Shown: positions 46,895-58,918, counted from the stretch's first letter. The stretch is 64,000 nucleotides of DNA from Sisyra terminalis (GCA_958496175.1 OY292279.1:11098001-11162000); one strand, 5' to 3'. The notes: generated by a model from the sequence alone, not told the origin. Translations and numbers: made by a program.

Positions 46895-47115
46895 CAGTGT
46901 GATCTCACTAATCCAGCAGTATTGAAAACCGAAGTGTGCCGGATTATTGGAATGTTCTGATTACTGGATTATAGTGAAAAAGCCATAGGTAATGAATAAA
47001 ATAAAGCATTTCATAGAGGAAGGAACTATAGAGGGGCGAGGGAGGCGTGGGCGGAGGGTGCCGGATTATTGAACATGCCGATCTTCCAAAGAGCCGGATT
47101 AGTGAGATTATACTG
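46895..47115. mobile_element. pogo/Tigger-like MITE
   Basis: The left end is CAGTGTGATCTCACTAATCC and the right end, inverted, is CAGTATAATCTCACTAATCC followed by GGC. It is flanked by TA on each side (46893-46894, 47116-47117). CAGT(A/G)TAAT-type ends with a TA target are characteristic of the pogo branch of Tc1/mariner. 221 bp, non-coding. It lies only about 330 bp upstream of the cadherin ATG exon. Confidence 0.85.
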
Positions 47116-47440
47116 TATATATCTAAGTAAGACCAAAAATTTATTCAATTTTTATAATCGTTTAATGTTTCATATTTCAATTATTAAATTTGAAATTTCG
47201 ATTGCTATCACAAATAAACTTTGCCACCACTTTTCACGCTTTTAGGAGAGGAATTTTCTGAAATCGTTTTGTATAGGATGCCGGTATCATATAGAGGATG
47301 CACTCGAAAAATTTCACGACTCTACAACTAGTGGCTTAAGCTGTGCATTGATTCATCAATTAGTCAATCAGGACAAACGATTTTAGCAGTTGAAAATTTT
47401 TATAACTGAACAAAACTTGATATTATTTCTTTTTTTTTTC

Positions 47441-47445
47441 AGAAA
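47441..47445 (+). other. splice acceptor and start context of cadherin ATG exon
   Basis: A T-rich tract ends in AG at 47441-47442, followed by AAA and the ATG at 47446. The acceptor directly before the start codon means the 5' untranslated region is spliced and its first exon(s) lie upstream, outside what I can identify. Confidence 0.8.
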
Positions 47446-50400
47446 ATGAATGCTGCCATATTGTTTTTTCTGCTGACCATGTCGTCGGCGTTTGCTGGCG
47501 ATCCACAATTTGATCCGACCACCCTAATGAAATTAGTGCTAGTCCCAGCCGACGCTGCCGTCGGTTCCGTTATCTATCGTTTGCGGGCAAACGACGTCGA
47601 TTTCGACTATCCCCTACAATTCGAGCTGCTAGACGAAGCTGCCAAGACCACGATTAAAGTGGAAACACTGCCGTGTAGCCGTTACAATTCGGTATGTCAA
47701 GCGAATGTGGTGCTACAACGTCGTTTGGAACCGGGTCGCTACCACGATTTTCGGGTGCGAGTTCGCGACACCAAAGGTGGTTCCAGCACCATTTCGTGCA
47801 CTCTAACGGCCACAAATGCGACGACGCCAAAGGACGTAATTTGGCCGCATGTCCCCGACTTGATTATGATTCCGGAGGATGCCAAACGCGGCACCGAACT
47901 CGGCTATGTAATAGCGAAAAAGAATCCACACTTTTCGAAGCCGGCATTCTTGGAATTATGGGTGAGTATCAAATTGGTTGGGTGCCACGGAAATTTTTTG
48001 ATGGAGGAAAGTTTTTTAGGGGTCTCCATTGTTTGCGATTCGACAACGGGCGGTTTCCGATGAGAACACCGAGGGTACCATATTTCTTCTCGGTCCGTTG
48101 GACTTTGAGAAGCAAGCGATGTACCATTTAACGATTTTAGCGAATGTAAGCATAGTTCGATTAACAGATGCGAAGAAATTAACATTATTGAATTATTTTG
48201 TCAGGATGCATACATAATTCCGAAGCAAGATACACGAAATATCGCCGGCGTTCAGATCGTGATTGTCGTGCAAGACGTCCAGGACATGCCGCCGGTGTTC
48301 ACGCTGGCCCCGCCGGTCACGAAGTTGGACAACGCGCTCGTTCCCGGTGACATTGTGGTCAAAGTTCATGCCGAGGACGGCGACAAAGGCTCGCCACGTG
48401 CAATCCAATATGGCCTCGTTTCGGAGGGAAATCCGTTCACACCGTTTTTTAATATCTCAGAGAAAGGTGGTAGGTTTTATACGTTTTACTACTAACACTC
48501 TAGGTGGTGGTGGTGGTGGTGGTCAAGCGAGACTGCATCGCTAACTTTTACTATCAACGAACAAGTAAAATTGGGACTCATTCTTTTCTACAGAATTGGT
48601 TCATAAATTTTCTATTCATAAAAATCTAAAGTAGGTACCCCACCCCCTAATATCAATTTAAAAATTGAACGCACCAAGAAAAAAGAAAAATAAAACTTTT
48701 TACTTCAACCTACTAACTATTTGCAAAAATTAAAGATGACGATTTCGGTTTTTAGTAAAAGAACTAAAAATACAATTAAGTTATTATATCCCTTTAAAGA
48801 GATCATTTTTATCATTTGGAAAATCAACCATTTGGTTGATGAAAATGATTTTTCCAGCGGTTTAAAACAAAAACATTCTCTGTCACTTTCACTCTCAATT
48901 TAGGTTGATAGTTTTTGCTTTTGCCCGTGACTTTACCTAAACATAATATAAACAAATAAGGTCCGAACAAAGTCATGGGAAATCTATTGGCTTACATTAA
49001 TCAAATTGGTAATATATCCCGAAATAAATAACACTAGTAGCTAGTCGTGAAATATTGACAGCCAATACTGATAAAAAGCCGAAATGATAGTTGTAACAAA
49101 TGACAACAATCAGTTAATTCAAATTTGAGACATTTTTTAATATATTTGATTTTCACTGGCTCGAATGTGTATATATTCTCTGTTCTTTAAAATTAAATAG
49201 TCTACGAGCGGCAAATTTGTAAATCCGCCACTGATCAATTGTCAATTTTTATCATTAGTCATTTGTATCAGTGTTGGTTGTGAATATTTCACGGATAGCA
49301 TTCCTTTCCGTTTTTTTTTGGGTATCAAACGAATTATAAAGTATTTATTTTTCTTCTGTACAGTTTGTACAATACTATGATGAGTTACATTTTTCAAAAT
49401 GGTGAAGTGGAGGGGGGTGAACTAGCGATATGCACGATTAACGATTAATCCAATATGTTCATATAAGGGTGATTTTTTTTTGAATTTTTTTGGTCCCATC
49501 GTGAAATTTTGTTGGAAATACCAAAAAAAAAATTCCCTGAAAATTTGAGCCCTTGATATTAATTTTAAGTCCTCGACCAAGACGTGTAAAGATTTCCCAT
49601 TGAAAATACACGGAAACTCTGATTTTTTATTTTTAAATTTCTATATCTCAGCGGCATTTCATGGGATCGCTTTTACCGAAGATGGTTTTTTCTCAGAATT
49701 AAACGCTCTACAAAAGTGCCCATTGCGACAAAGTCGTAACTCACACCGGTGAGGTAGTACGGGCCACTGAACCAGATTTCTCCATAATTCAATATCATTT
49801 CGGTTGGCCACCCCTGATTTCAAGTATGCAGATTTTTAGATTATTTTTATAATTAAAATTTAGGATATCGAATTTCAGAGATTAGAAGGGGCGGCAAATT
49901 TTGAATGGCCTATGGAATGACAAATTTGTAAATCCACCATTGATCAATTGTCAATTTAATCATTAGTCATTTGTATCAGTGATAGCTATATGGCAATTTA
50001 GAAATAGTTTGAGAAGTGTTTGTTGTCTTAGAAGTTTACAAGCAGCTTGTGTTTTGTTTTGCCAAGACAAAATTACGGCAATCATTTGTTTTACCGTTAA
50101 TAAACACGATCTCTCCACCTCGCCCATGTCTATTCTCATGTCTCATAGACTCATTTATTGCTCGACTTGATTGATTTTAAACGAAAATAATAAAAGGAAG
50201 AAATCAAAAATGGAGAAAAAAAAATTAAATCACGATTTTCTCAAATGAACGACGTGTGATTTCCAACAATCATTGTTTAGCTAATGACTCTCGAATCGTC
50301 TGTCCCACTCATCTCAAATTACCCAGCATCCCGAAACGCATAGACACCGCTGCAAAGGTATCTCATGAGATGAAGAGAATAAAAAAAAAATGTTAAAGGT

Positions 50401-53400
50401 AGAAAGGGTCACTTGAATGCATCGAAAAGCGAATGAAGAATAGTGTGGAATGGACGGACTACGGGACCGCTGGTGGACTGACCGAAACGGACATAATTAA
50501 ATGATCTCTCACGATTTGTGTTTGTTGTTGGTTGTTGTAGGCAGAGGTAAGAGAGATGTTTGGAGGTATATGAAATGCAAGCGTAAAATTGCAACGAACG
50601 GAAAATATGGCCTGACGCGTATTGTTTCTGATGCAGCAACGGGCAATTTATTAAGTTGTAAAAGGTATTAAAGCCAATAATAGCCTAGCTATACCTACCT
50701 AGAGCACATAGCGTGAGAAAGGCCATCGATCCAAATTGGTTTTACGCTTTTGACAAGAGCTTTGAACAATCGCACTTTGATTGAATTTCAATTTAGAACT
50801 CTCCACTGTCCATATTAATGGTCTATTACTATTTCATCCAAAAAAGTCATTAAATTTCCAATTATTTCGCAACTGGTCGAACTATAAGAAGTGCATTTCT
50901 TGGACGATTTTATTAGGCTTTAATTAACCGCATTTGAATTCCTTTCAATACCTCTTCAGATTTAACTCTCCTTCTTTATCTATTTCAAGAAACCAATGTG
51001 GAAACTTTTCCTTTTGTTCATTCTTTCGACTCTTCATAAAAATCTTAGGTACTTGGGCATAAATTAGTTATATATAGTTATTTTTGTGAAGTTGGATTTA
51101 AATTAGAACCGTGAATGGTGTTGTTGGAAGTTGGATGTCTAGCGGATCATGTAGGCGATTCAACTAGAAAATCCAACTAGTTGGACTGCAAGTCAGAGTG
51201 TGAAAGGCCTGCTTAAGAAAGTTAGTGGTTTGTAATAACTCGGGATCTTAAACTGGACCCTAACTATATCTAATATAACTATACTTGTATATAGATTGAT
51301 AAAATATTCAGAGAACTAGGATCAAAAATAATCGGTTAAAACTTTATCAGTTACATGCGACGTTTCGGCTTCTTTATTGAGCCTTCCTCAGGCGTTCGTA
51401 AAAACGATTTTTTACGAACGTCTGAGGAAGGCTCAATAAAGAAGCCAAAACGTTGCATAAAGTTTTAACCGATTATTTTTGATCCTAGTCCTCAGAATAT
51501 TTTATCAGTCTATTTATAGTTATATTAGTTATAGTTAGGGTCCAGTTTAAAATCCCGAGTTATTACAAACCAGTAACTTCCTTAAGCAGGTCATTACGCT
51601 CCGACTTGCAGTCCAACTAGTAGGATTACCAGTTGGATCGCCTAAATGATCCGCTAGACATTCAACTTCCAACAACACCATTCACAGTCCGACTTTAGAT
51701 TCAAATTCGAAAGTCGGATCACTAGTTGGACTGCAAGTCGAAGCGTGAATCCTGCTTTAATATTAGAATAATTTCTTAAAACAATACTACACGAAGGATG
51801 CAGAAGTATGCACTTGTTCCGTACCAAAAAAATTTTTACTTTCACATTCGAGACCATTAAAGTGCAATTGCAGAAAAATGGTTAGATATTAGTTGTCTAG
51901 AATATGTGGAGTGCAAAAAACGTCTTAAAAAGTCTTCCAATTGTTGAATATTGCATAGAAATTATTTCTATGCAATATTATACAGTGGAATAAATTATAT
52001 ACTAAAATGTTTTTTTCTTCAAATTTTTAATCCTGCAACCCAAATAATGCTCACAAATGAACATTCTTTTGAATATTTGTATTAATATTCTTTTTAATGT
52101 CTGAATCCTCCCTTAATGATATTTTTTATGTGAAAACAAATCCATTGTAGTACTTTTTGAAGTAATACTTCTTTAGCGGTATTATAAAACTAGTGTAGAA
52201 CCCGTTGGGCTCCATCTTAACGGAAAGTAATACGAAAAAAGATCAGCTGCTTTCACTACAGTAAAATGCAATTTTGATGAAGAAGAATGCATGGCAATAT
52301 TAATATATGTGATGATAAAACAAAGTCGTGTTCGTTTGACTATTTATAACTGAAGAATGACTGAATCGATTTTCTTGATCTATGATTTTTTGAATTCGTC
52401 TATGCCTTGATTAACAGAATAACTATTCGAATACCTGAAAAATTATGAAATGCGTTTTGAAATAAATAAGGTTTGATATATTCCGCAATTGTTTACTCAT
52501 ATCAGCTGTGATGCCTGTGATTTGTGAAAAACGCTTAGCAACCTTTTGAATTTAACTTTTCTATTTATGGAACTGAAGTATCAAATTTAAAATTTAATTC
52601 ATATTTTGTGTGAATTTTCATTATAAATTTTATTGTAAGAGTATTATAATGAACAATGCCGTGGCTTAAAAGATCTAATGTTTCTAAAACATCAATAAAG
52701 AAAAATCAATTTTCGTAATATTTTTCGTGCTGATATTTGTAGAATAATGGCCGAAATGGCTAGAATATGTAGGAATTGAACTCATACCCTTTATATATAG
52801 AGCAAAAATGTTATGCTACCTCAATTTATACAATGATTATGTATAAAAATATTTTCTTTAGTGGTGGATTTACCAACAGGCTGAGGCCTAGGGCGGCAAA
52901 TTTGACCTAAAAATTTGCTAATCATAAAAAAGTTAATGTAATAACGATGGTAGAGCACAAATTCCGTTGATAGAATAAATATAATTTATATGATTGTGAA
53001 AAAGGGTATCGAATTTCAGCGGTCAGTAGGGGTGGTAAATTTGAATAGCCTACAGGTGGCAAATTTGTAAGTCCACTACTGATTTATTTCCAAAAAAAAA
53101 GACAATTTTAACCCTTTAAAATAATTACCGGTGCTAATTGTAATTACCTAATTAGAGTTAAAATTTGTTTACACTATTATTTACTATTGTTTATACAGTA
53201 TATAAAACAATAATGAGGTCATTTTATGGAAAATAATTCAAAGAAGTAAACTATAAATATAAATTTCAACAAAAGTACATATTTTGATTGCCAAATCAGG
53301 TCAAACGATTTCATATATATAGATATAGTGCAAAGCAATCACGTATTCCCTCTTTTCCCACCCTTAGAAGACAATTTAAATTTTCAAATTAAATGAAACT

Positions 53401-56400
53401 AACTTCAATATAATCAATTAAAAAAAAATCATTTAAATCGGACTACTCTGTCTAATACTTATCAAATTGAGAACCTCTTTTATTAGTTCCCTATGGAATT
53501 TTTTTATTTTAAAACACTTTCCCACCCCCCAATTTACTTAAATTGATTAAATTTATTCAAATTAATCATATTCACATTATATTATTAGCATTTTTTTTTT
53601 CAAATAAATGAAAAAAAGCTCTTACAATCTTTATGAACCATAAAACATTCGTTCCACCTTTCCCACCTTCATACTTTACTTTGACTTACTTAAATAATTA
53701 GTTTTCCTCCTCTTATATTTGTTTTAATCAAAACTAAAATATGATAAACGTAAAGGGTAATTTATTAATTACAAATCTACCTAATTAAAGTGGAGGAAGA
53801 TAATTTCAATTGTCCTCGGTTTCCGTTTGTATGTTATGCTACGGGCATTGCAGTTGTGTAACGCCGGTTACCTACACGTCTAGCTCAATCAATTATAGGT
53901 GGCATGAATCAAGTGGTTTGTGATATGGTACATTTAAAAGCACTTTTAAGGGTTGAATTAAATAAAGAATTTTCACCTTGGGTATTATTTTATTGCTTCA
54001 ATTTCTTTATGTTTATTATGGGAGTCATAATTTTTGCTTCCCTCGTCGTTTGTCCTTTCCCTTTTTCCTTGTAATTTTTCGGGGTGAGTTTTCTTGGTGG
54101 TGGTCACATAACACGCAAGGGTCAATAAATTGAGGTCAGATAGTAAATTTAGATAAAATTGTGTTTTTCTTAAGAAAAAAGAATCGTAGTAGCCTTCAGT
54201 TTATTTATGGTTTTTGTTTTTTTTTTAGGTGAAATTATTTTAGTAAGGCCATTGGATGAGATTACGGCAATTTCCCATCCAGGGGTCCCGATTTTATTGA
54301 CGGTTGTGGCCGAAGAAGTTAAAATGACACGCGATGGTCCTCCAGCTATGTCTTCCACGGTTCAGGTCGCCTTGATTTTGGGGGAACGAGGCAACAAACC
54401 ACCATATTTCGAAAGTGAAAAGTAAAAAATAATAAATATACCAAAAAAATTTTGGAACTTCAAATTTGCAATTTTTTTCAGTTATGTATCCCGAATCGAT
54501 GAAAACGCTTTACAAGGTACCGCTTTGGTGTTCTCTGATCCATATGTGCCGCAAGTCAATGATGATGATATGGGAAAAAATGGCGTATTTTCGTTAACTT
54601 TAGAAAACAACAATGGAACGTTTGAGATTAGTCCAAATGTTGGGGAACGTCGTGCCAATTTCATTGTAAAAGTTCGCGATAATACCTATTTGGATTATGA
54701 AGAACGTGGTTCGGTTCAGTTCCGAATTGTGGCCCAAGAACTTGGACCCACATCGAACCTATCAACTTCCGTGGAAGTTGTTGTATTCATCAACGATATG
54801 AACGATAACAATCCAATTTTTTCGCAAGAAACCTACAACGTTTTACTGCCAGAAAACATGACTGCATCAACTAGGGTCACCCAAGTTCAAGCCGAAGATA
54901 TCGATACAGGTATCTACGGCAAAATTCGATACACTCAAATTTTAGGGTACCTAAACACGTCGTTAAATCTCGACCCGGTAACGGGAATTATTTCCGTTTT
55001 GACCGACAACCATGGATTTGATCGAGAAGTTCAGGAAACCTTCCGTTTATACGTGGAAGCCCGCGATGAAGACGGTCAAGGTAACCGAGCCACGGTACCT
55101 CTCCTCATCAAACTAATGGACATCAACGACAATCCACCGATTTTCGATCGCACTTTATACGAATTCATTTTAGCACCAGATTTGAAAAATTTTACTAGTC
55201 CGGCCATAATCCATGCAGTGGACAATGATGCCGAATCACCCAATAATGTTGTTCGTTACGAAATAATCCACGGTAACTATGAAGACAAATTCGCAATTAA
55301 TCCAATCACGGGAGAAGTTTTCCTCAAAGCACCATTAATCCGCGTCGCTATGCGACGCCGTTCCAAACGTGAATCCACTTCGGAAGGTTCCGAAGTTTAT
55401 ATTCTAACAGCCCGCGCCTACGATTTAGGAGTCCCCCATTTTTCAACGACCTGCGAAATCCGAATTTATCCACCTGAATCTAGAGCCCGCACTATGGTAT
55501 TTATAGTGGCCGGAAAGAATCCGGATCGCCGTAAAACCGAGGAAATGCTTAGTACTATAACGGGGGCTCGGGTGGTAATACAAGAAATTCGGCCCTACAA
55601 TGGCAAGGAAATTGAAGCGACTGATGTATCCGTGGGTCATAATGGGAAAGATCGCAGTGTTGTTGTGGCCAGTGTTATTTACAACAATGACGCAATTGTT
55701 GATGTCAGCCATCTTCAACAATCCGTTTACAATAAGACAACAATGATAATTCATGCGGACGAAGAAAATGTGGTAAGTATCTTGTAAAAATTTTAAAAAA
55801 AAATCATGAAGAATTTTACAAGAAAGTTTTAATTTGATCCCTTTTTTGACTCAGGGATCAAATGTCCAAAAGTGACAAATAAAGAAGATCTCTTTCTCAA
55901 TTTTCCTGGAACTTTTGTTAGAAACCCATTTCATTATAAATTTCGTCGAAAATTCCGACTTTTCCAGGTTCCAACTTTCCAAATTCCCACTTAGTTTCTT
56001 TTAGTAGTACTAATATTTTCTTTTATCCCATTTTTTTAGAGAGAATATCGAGCTGATAACAGTCTCCTGTTTTGGTTGTTAATACTCCTGGCCTTTTTAA
56101 TCCTGTCGCTTTTAATTCTGGTTCTTTGTTGCCTATGTCAAGGATGCCCCTTATATATGCCACTGAAAAGAATAATCCATACAAATTCCGTGAGCGAAAA
56201 CGTTCATCTTGTGCACAAAGAAAAAGGACCAGGACACGAAAATAAAAGTGTCCAGGCGGTTGAATGGAGTGGTCGGGGTGTCCGGAAAGAAGCTTGGAGT
56301 GCAGATTTAGCTGATAGTCGAACCAAACCGACCCAGTGGCAATTTAATAAACGGAACCAGAAACAAAAAGAAGCCATTATTAATACCACGCTTCAGGATT

Positions 56401-58721
56401 ACGATGATAATGGATCATTGAAGGATATTCGTGCTGTTGATGAAAAATCAACTTTAAGATTGAGGGATGGTCCCAATGTTATTTATTCTAGGGAATGGCA
56501 ACGCCGGCAACAGGCTAATTATGAGAATAAAGATATGTATATAGAGGACATGGATGGGGATTATACAAGTGTTAGTCGACTAGGACAAAGAGAAATCCAT
56601 AAAAATCAGGAAGATATTGATGGGGAGTCTTTACGGCGTCATGAATTAGAACGAGGATCTGATGCAGAATATCGCAGTAGTCAGCGCAGGAGTTTAAGGC
56701 GCCAACAGGCGCAAACCGATGATGAAGATCCACAACGACAAGTCCCTCCAGGACAGCTGGATGGACGAGATCAGTTGTTCATTAAAGATGGAAATACGGA
56801 GATTTTACGGTTGATAACTCGAGGACGTCCAGCCGATGTGGTCCAAGCCTTACAGAATCAATCCCAACCGATCACTTTACTGCAAGCACCGCAACCCCAC
56901 TACATAATGGTGGACAGTGGTAAAGATATTCTGATGCAACGCTTCATCGAACAACAACAACTCTTCCAGCAACCGCAACAAATGCAACAAAAGTCTGCCC
57001 AAACCAATGAAAACATTCAACGATCGGCTGCCCCCAGTTTGATCGCCCAAAGTGACCCCGCACCAATTCACGTCACCCCTAGTCAACCAAAAGATCCAAC
57101 CGCAACCACTCCCAATCTTTTGCAACAACAAGAACTCCTCGAAAGTTCGCTGCGCCAACAAAACGAACTTCTTCGGCAGATCCTTCTGGAAAAGGAACGT
57201 CAAGAAGAGCTGCGATTCGATACGCAAAGTCTTCCGGCTCAAGTGGTAACGGCCACGCAAACGGATCGTGATACCGCGACGCAAACCGATGATCTACAAG
57301 ATCTAAGACCCGACCGACGTAGAGTTCGAAGCGATAACGATGAATCATTCTCCGAAAATGAGGACAGCTACGATATTTACGTGATTGGTCGAGGAGCCAA
57401 CAAAGACAGTATTAAATGGCTCAAACAAAAGAAATCTTATAAAAAAAGACGATCCAAAACAAGTGAAGTCAACGCCAACCGGATTATTAAAGTTGTTGAG
57501 GAAGTGAAACGAAAAATTAAGACTCCCATAATGGAGGAGTCGGAAAGTCCTGAGGCGCATAAACAAAACACTCAAATAAAAGAAGGAAAAACAACTCCAA
57601 AACTTAAAGATAAAATCAATAAGAGTAGTGTGTTAAAAAAGGAGGTTTTACTAGAAATTGCTGGTACCCTGGAAAGTAAAACAACTGCCGAGCGGAGAGC
57701 GAAGCTCGAACAAATGAAGAACTTAAGCGCTGCGTTTTGTGATTCCGAAAGTGATGATGCTGATGTTTATATGAAAAAAGTTGGTAAGAAATTCGTGGAT
57801 GCGTTTTCTGATGATAGTTTAGAGTCGCCACCCAACGAGTTATGCGATTCGGCTAAAACAAAAAATCGGGTACCCAGTAAAAGTTCGGCACCAACTTCGA
57901 AAAAAGACAAGCGAAATTTGGTTTTTTCTCGTCAAGGTTCTTCGACAGATGCGCGCGACGCAGCCAGCGAAGCCGACAACAAAAGTCTCAAAAAACGACT
58001 GTCCACTTCGTTTGAAAAAGATGAAGATCGAAGAATTCGTAAGAGTATGTCGGCGACTACGTTGAAATCCAAGGAAATCGAAGACAAGAAAGTAGATGTT
58101 TCGAAAAGTGTACCAAGATATATGCAATGGTACAAAAACAAAAAGGAGCGCGACAAGAAATCCTCGTCCGGCAAAGCCGGAACCGGAACCGAAACCGGGA
58201 GCAGTTCGGCAGATAAATCCAAGTCGGCCATAAAAAAGCTGGCAAAAACGCCGAAAAACAACGATCCGGCTCAACAACAACGAATCACCAAACTCAGCGA
58301 CAAAGACCTCAAAGACAAAATTAAGAACGACGTGAAGCCAACGTTGGCGTCGACGATTGTCGTTCCCAATGGAACGGACGTTGGACGTCCATTGTTGCAA
58401 CATTCCGAACATCGGTACGAACACAACTACCCCTATCCCGCTTTAATGTATGCTCAATCCGGTAATCTTAAACCTCAATCTATTCCAGCCTCGATCCTCA
58501 TTCAGCCGGACGAGAAAAAAAATCTGGACAATACGTTGAAAGTTAATCCCGGAAATGTTCCTGGCCTCGGCGAGGATGATTACGACTCGGGAATAGCGAT
58601 GGCATCCCTCATTCAGGGTGCCCTCAAAAAGCCACCAATCACCGAAAAGAAAAGCGTTTTTACCATAGCCTACGACGATATGCACACGAAACAATTGAGC
58701 GGTACTCCGCCGCCATATTAA
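47446..58721 (+). CDS. Cad86C: non-classical transmembrane cadherin, six coding exons
   Basis: Coding exons are 47446-47961, 48020-48145, 48205-48469, 54229-54421, 54482-55772 and 56040-58721. The joined frame is exactly 1691 codons (1690 residues), and every junction is GT-AG. Parts: signal peptide (about 1-17); six cadherin repeats (about 19-125, 130-255, 256-366, 367-478, 479-588, 589-700), with calcium motifs clear only in the later ones (DMNDNNP at 472-478, DINDNPP from 580); a membrane-adjacent domain (about 703-800); a membrane span (about 805-831) followed by a cysteine cluster; and a tail of about 855 residues with a Q-rich segment (about 1090-1115), a probable coiled coil (1157-1192), TQT motifs and a terminal PPPY. 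It should act at the cell surface in adhesion or signalling. No beta-catenin-binding region is seen. The cadherin assignment is certain; the name Cad86C rests on overall layout and N-terminal sequence from memory. Confidence 0.93.
48503..48523. repeat. (GGT)n microsatellite
   Basis: Seven GGT triplets, about 35 bp inside the large intron. Confidence 0.95.
49207..49985. repeat. direct duplication of a repeat end
   Basis: GACAAATTTGTAAATCC with GATCAATTGTCAATTT and CATTAGTCATTTGTATCAGTG occurs at about 49910-49982. The same series (GGCAAATTTGTAAATCC...) occurs at about 49210-49283. The two ends share both the element end and the flank beyond it, so this is a segmental duplication about 700 bp apart and not two independent insertions. 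Confidence 0.75.
51105..51695. repeat. large palindrome with two hammerhead-like motifs
   Basis: Two arms of about 290 bp, roughly 90% identical, meet almost without a spacer near 51400 (TTCGTAAAAACG / CGATTTTTTACGAA). Each arm carries, reading outward from the centre, CTGAGGA, hairpin GGCT-CAATAAAGA-AGCC and then GAAACGTC (left arm, - strand, 51391-51358) or AAAACGTT (right arm, + strand, 51422-51455). The outer arms carry CAACTAGTTGGACTGCAAGTC. A further direct piece of the arm repeats at 51725-51765. No coding. Confidence 0.9.
52860..53080. mobile_element. short TIR element (AGTGGTGGATTTAC family)
   Basis: The left end is AGTGGTGGATTTACCAAC and the right end, inverted, is AGTAGTGGACTTACAAAT. 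Next to them are the phrases GGCGGCAAATTTGACC and, on the right, GGTGGCAAATTTGT. About 220 bp, non-coding. End phrases recur at 49207 and 49905. The end type resembles hAT MITEs but no 8-bp duplication is evident. Confidence 0.6.
53190..53320 (-). repeat. fragment of the hammerhead-like element family
   Basis: AAGTAAACTATAAATATAAATTTC, AACAAAAGTACATATTTTGATTGCCAA on the + strand matches the left arm of the insertion at 15710-16268 (AAAGTAAACTATAAACATAAATTC). The motif core itself is lost. Confidence 0.5.
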
Positions 58722-58918
58722 ACATCACCCACATTCCCATTGAAATTGTTCAAAAAATGTAATGTTTTTTTATTTTTATACAATCGTAAATATATAAGAA
58801 ATATTTTATGTAAATTTTTGTATATATATCCATGAAGAATGTAATTATAATATTTAAAGAAAATATTTAAAAAGAAATAAAATAACCTATCAAATACTTC
58901 ATTTGTTTTGTTGTTACA
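58722..58918 (+). other. cadherin 3' untranslated region and poly(A) signal
   Basis: AT-rich tail after the TAA (58719-58721). The polyadenylation signal AATAAA is at 58876-58881. A Helitron-like element begins at 58919, about 40 bp after the signal, so it lies just outside or at the end of the transcript. Confidence 0.7.

Larger units (their letters stand above)
48470..54228 (+). other. large cadherin intron 3, filled with repeats
   Basis: A 5.76-kb phase-1 intron, whereas the others are 58, 59, 60 and 267 bp. It begins at a tandem donor (GTGGTAGGT), holds a (GGT)n run at 48503-48523, pieces of a TIR family (about 49207-49285, 49899-49985, 52860-53080), a 590-bp palindrome (about 51105-51695) and a degenerate motif remnant near 52275. 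It ends at a T-rich acceptor. No gene is seen within it on either strand. Confidence 0.8.

Noticed and set aside
49680..49760. Fragment of the foldback family (AAACGCTCTACAAAAG)
   Set aside because: Only a short phrase is shared with the foldback modules; too little to call a copy.
56877..57284. 135-codon open frame antisense to the cadherin tail
   Set aside because: Same reason: a shadow of the Q-rich coding region.
57840..58424. 194-codon open frame antisense to the cadherin tail
   Set aside because: It lies wholly within the cadherin last exon on the opposite strand; open because of the codon bias of the sense gene.
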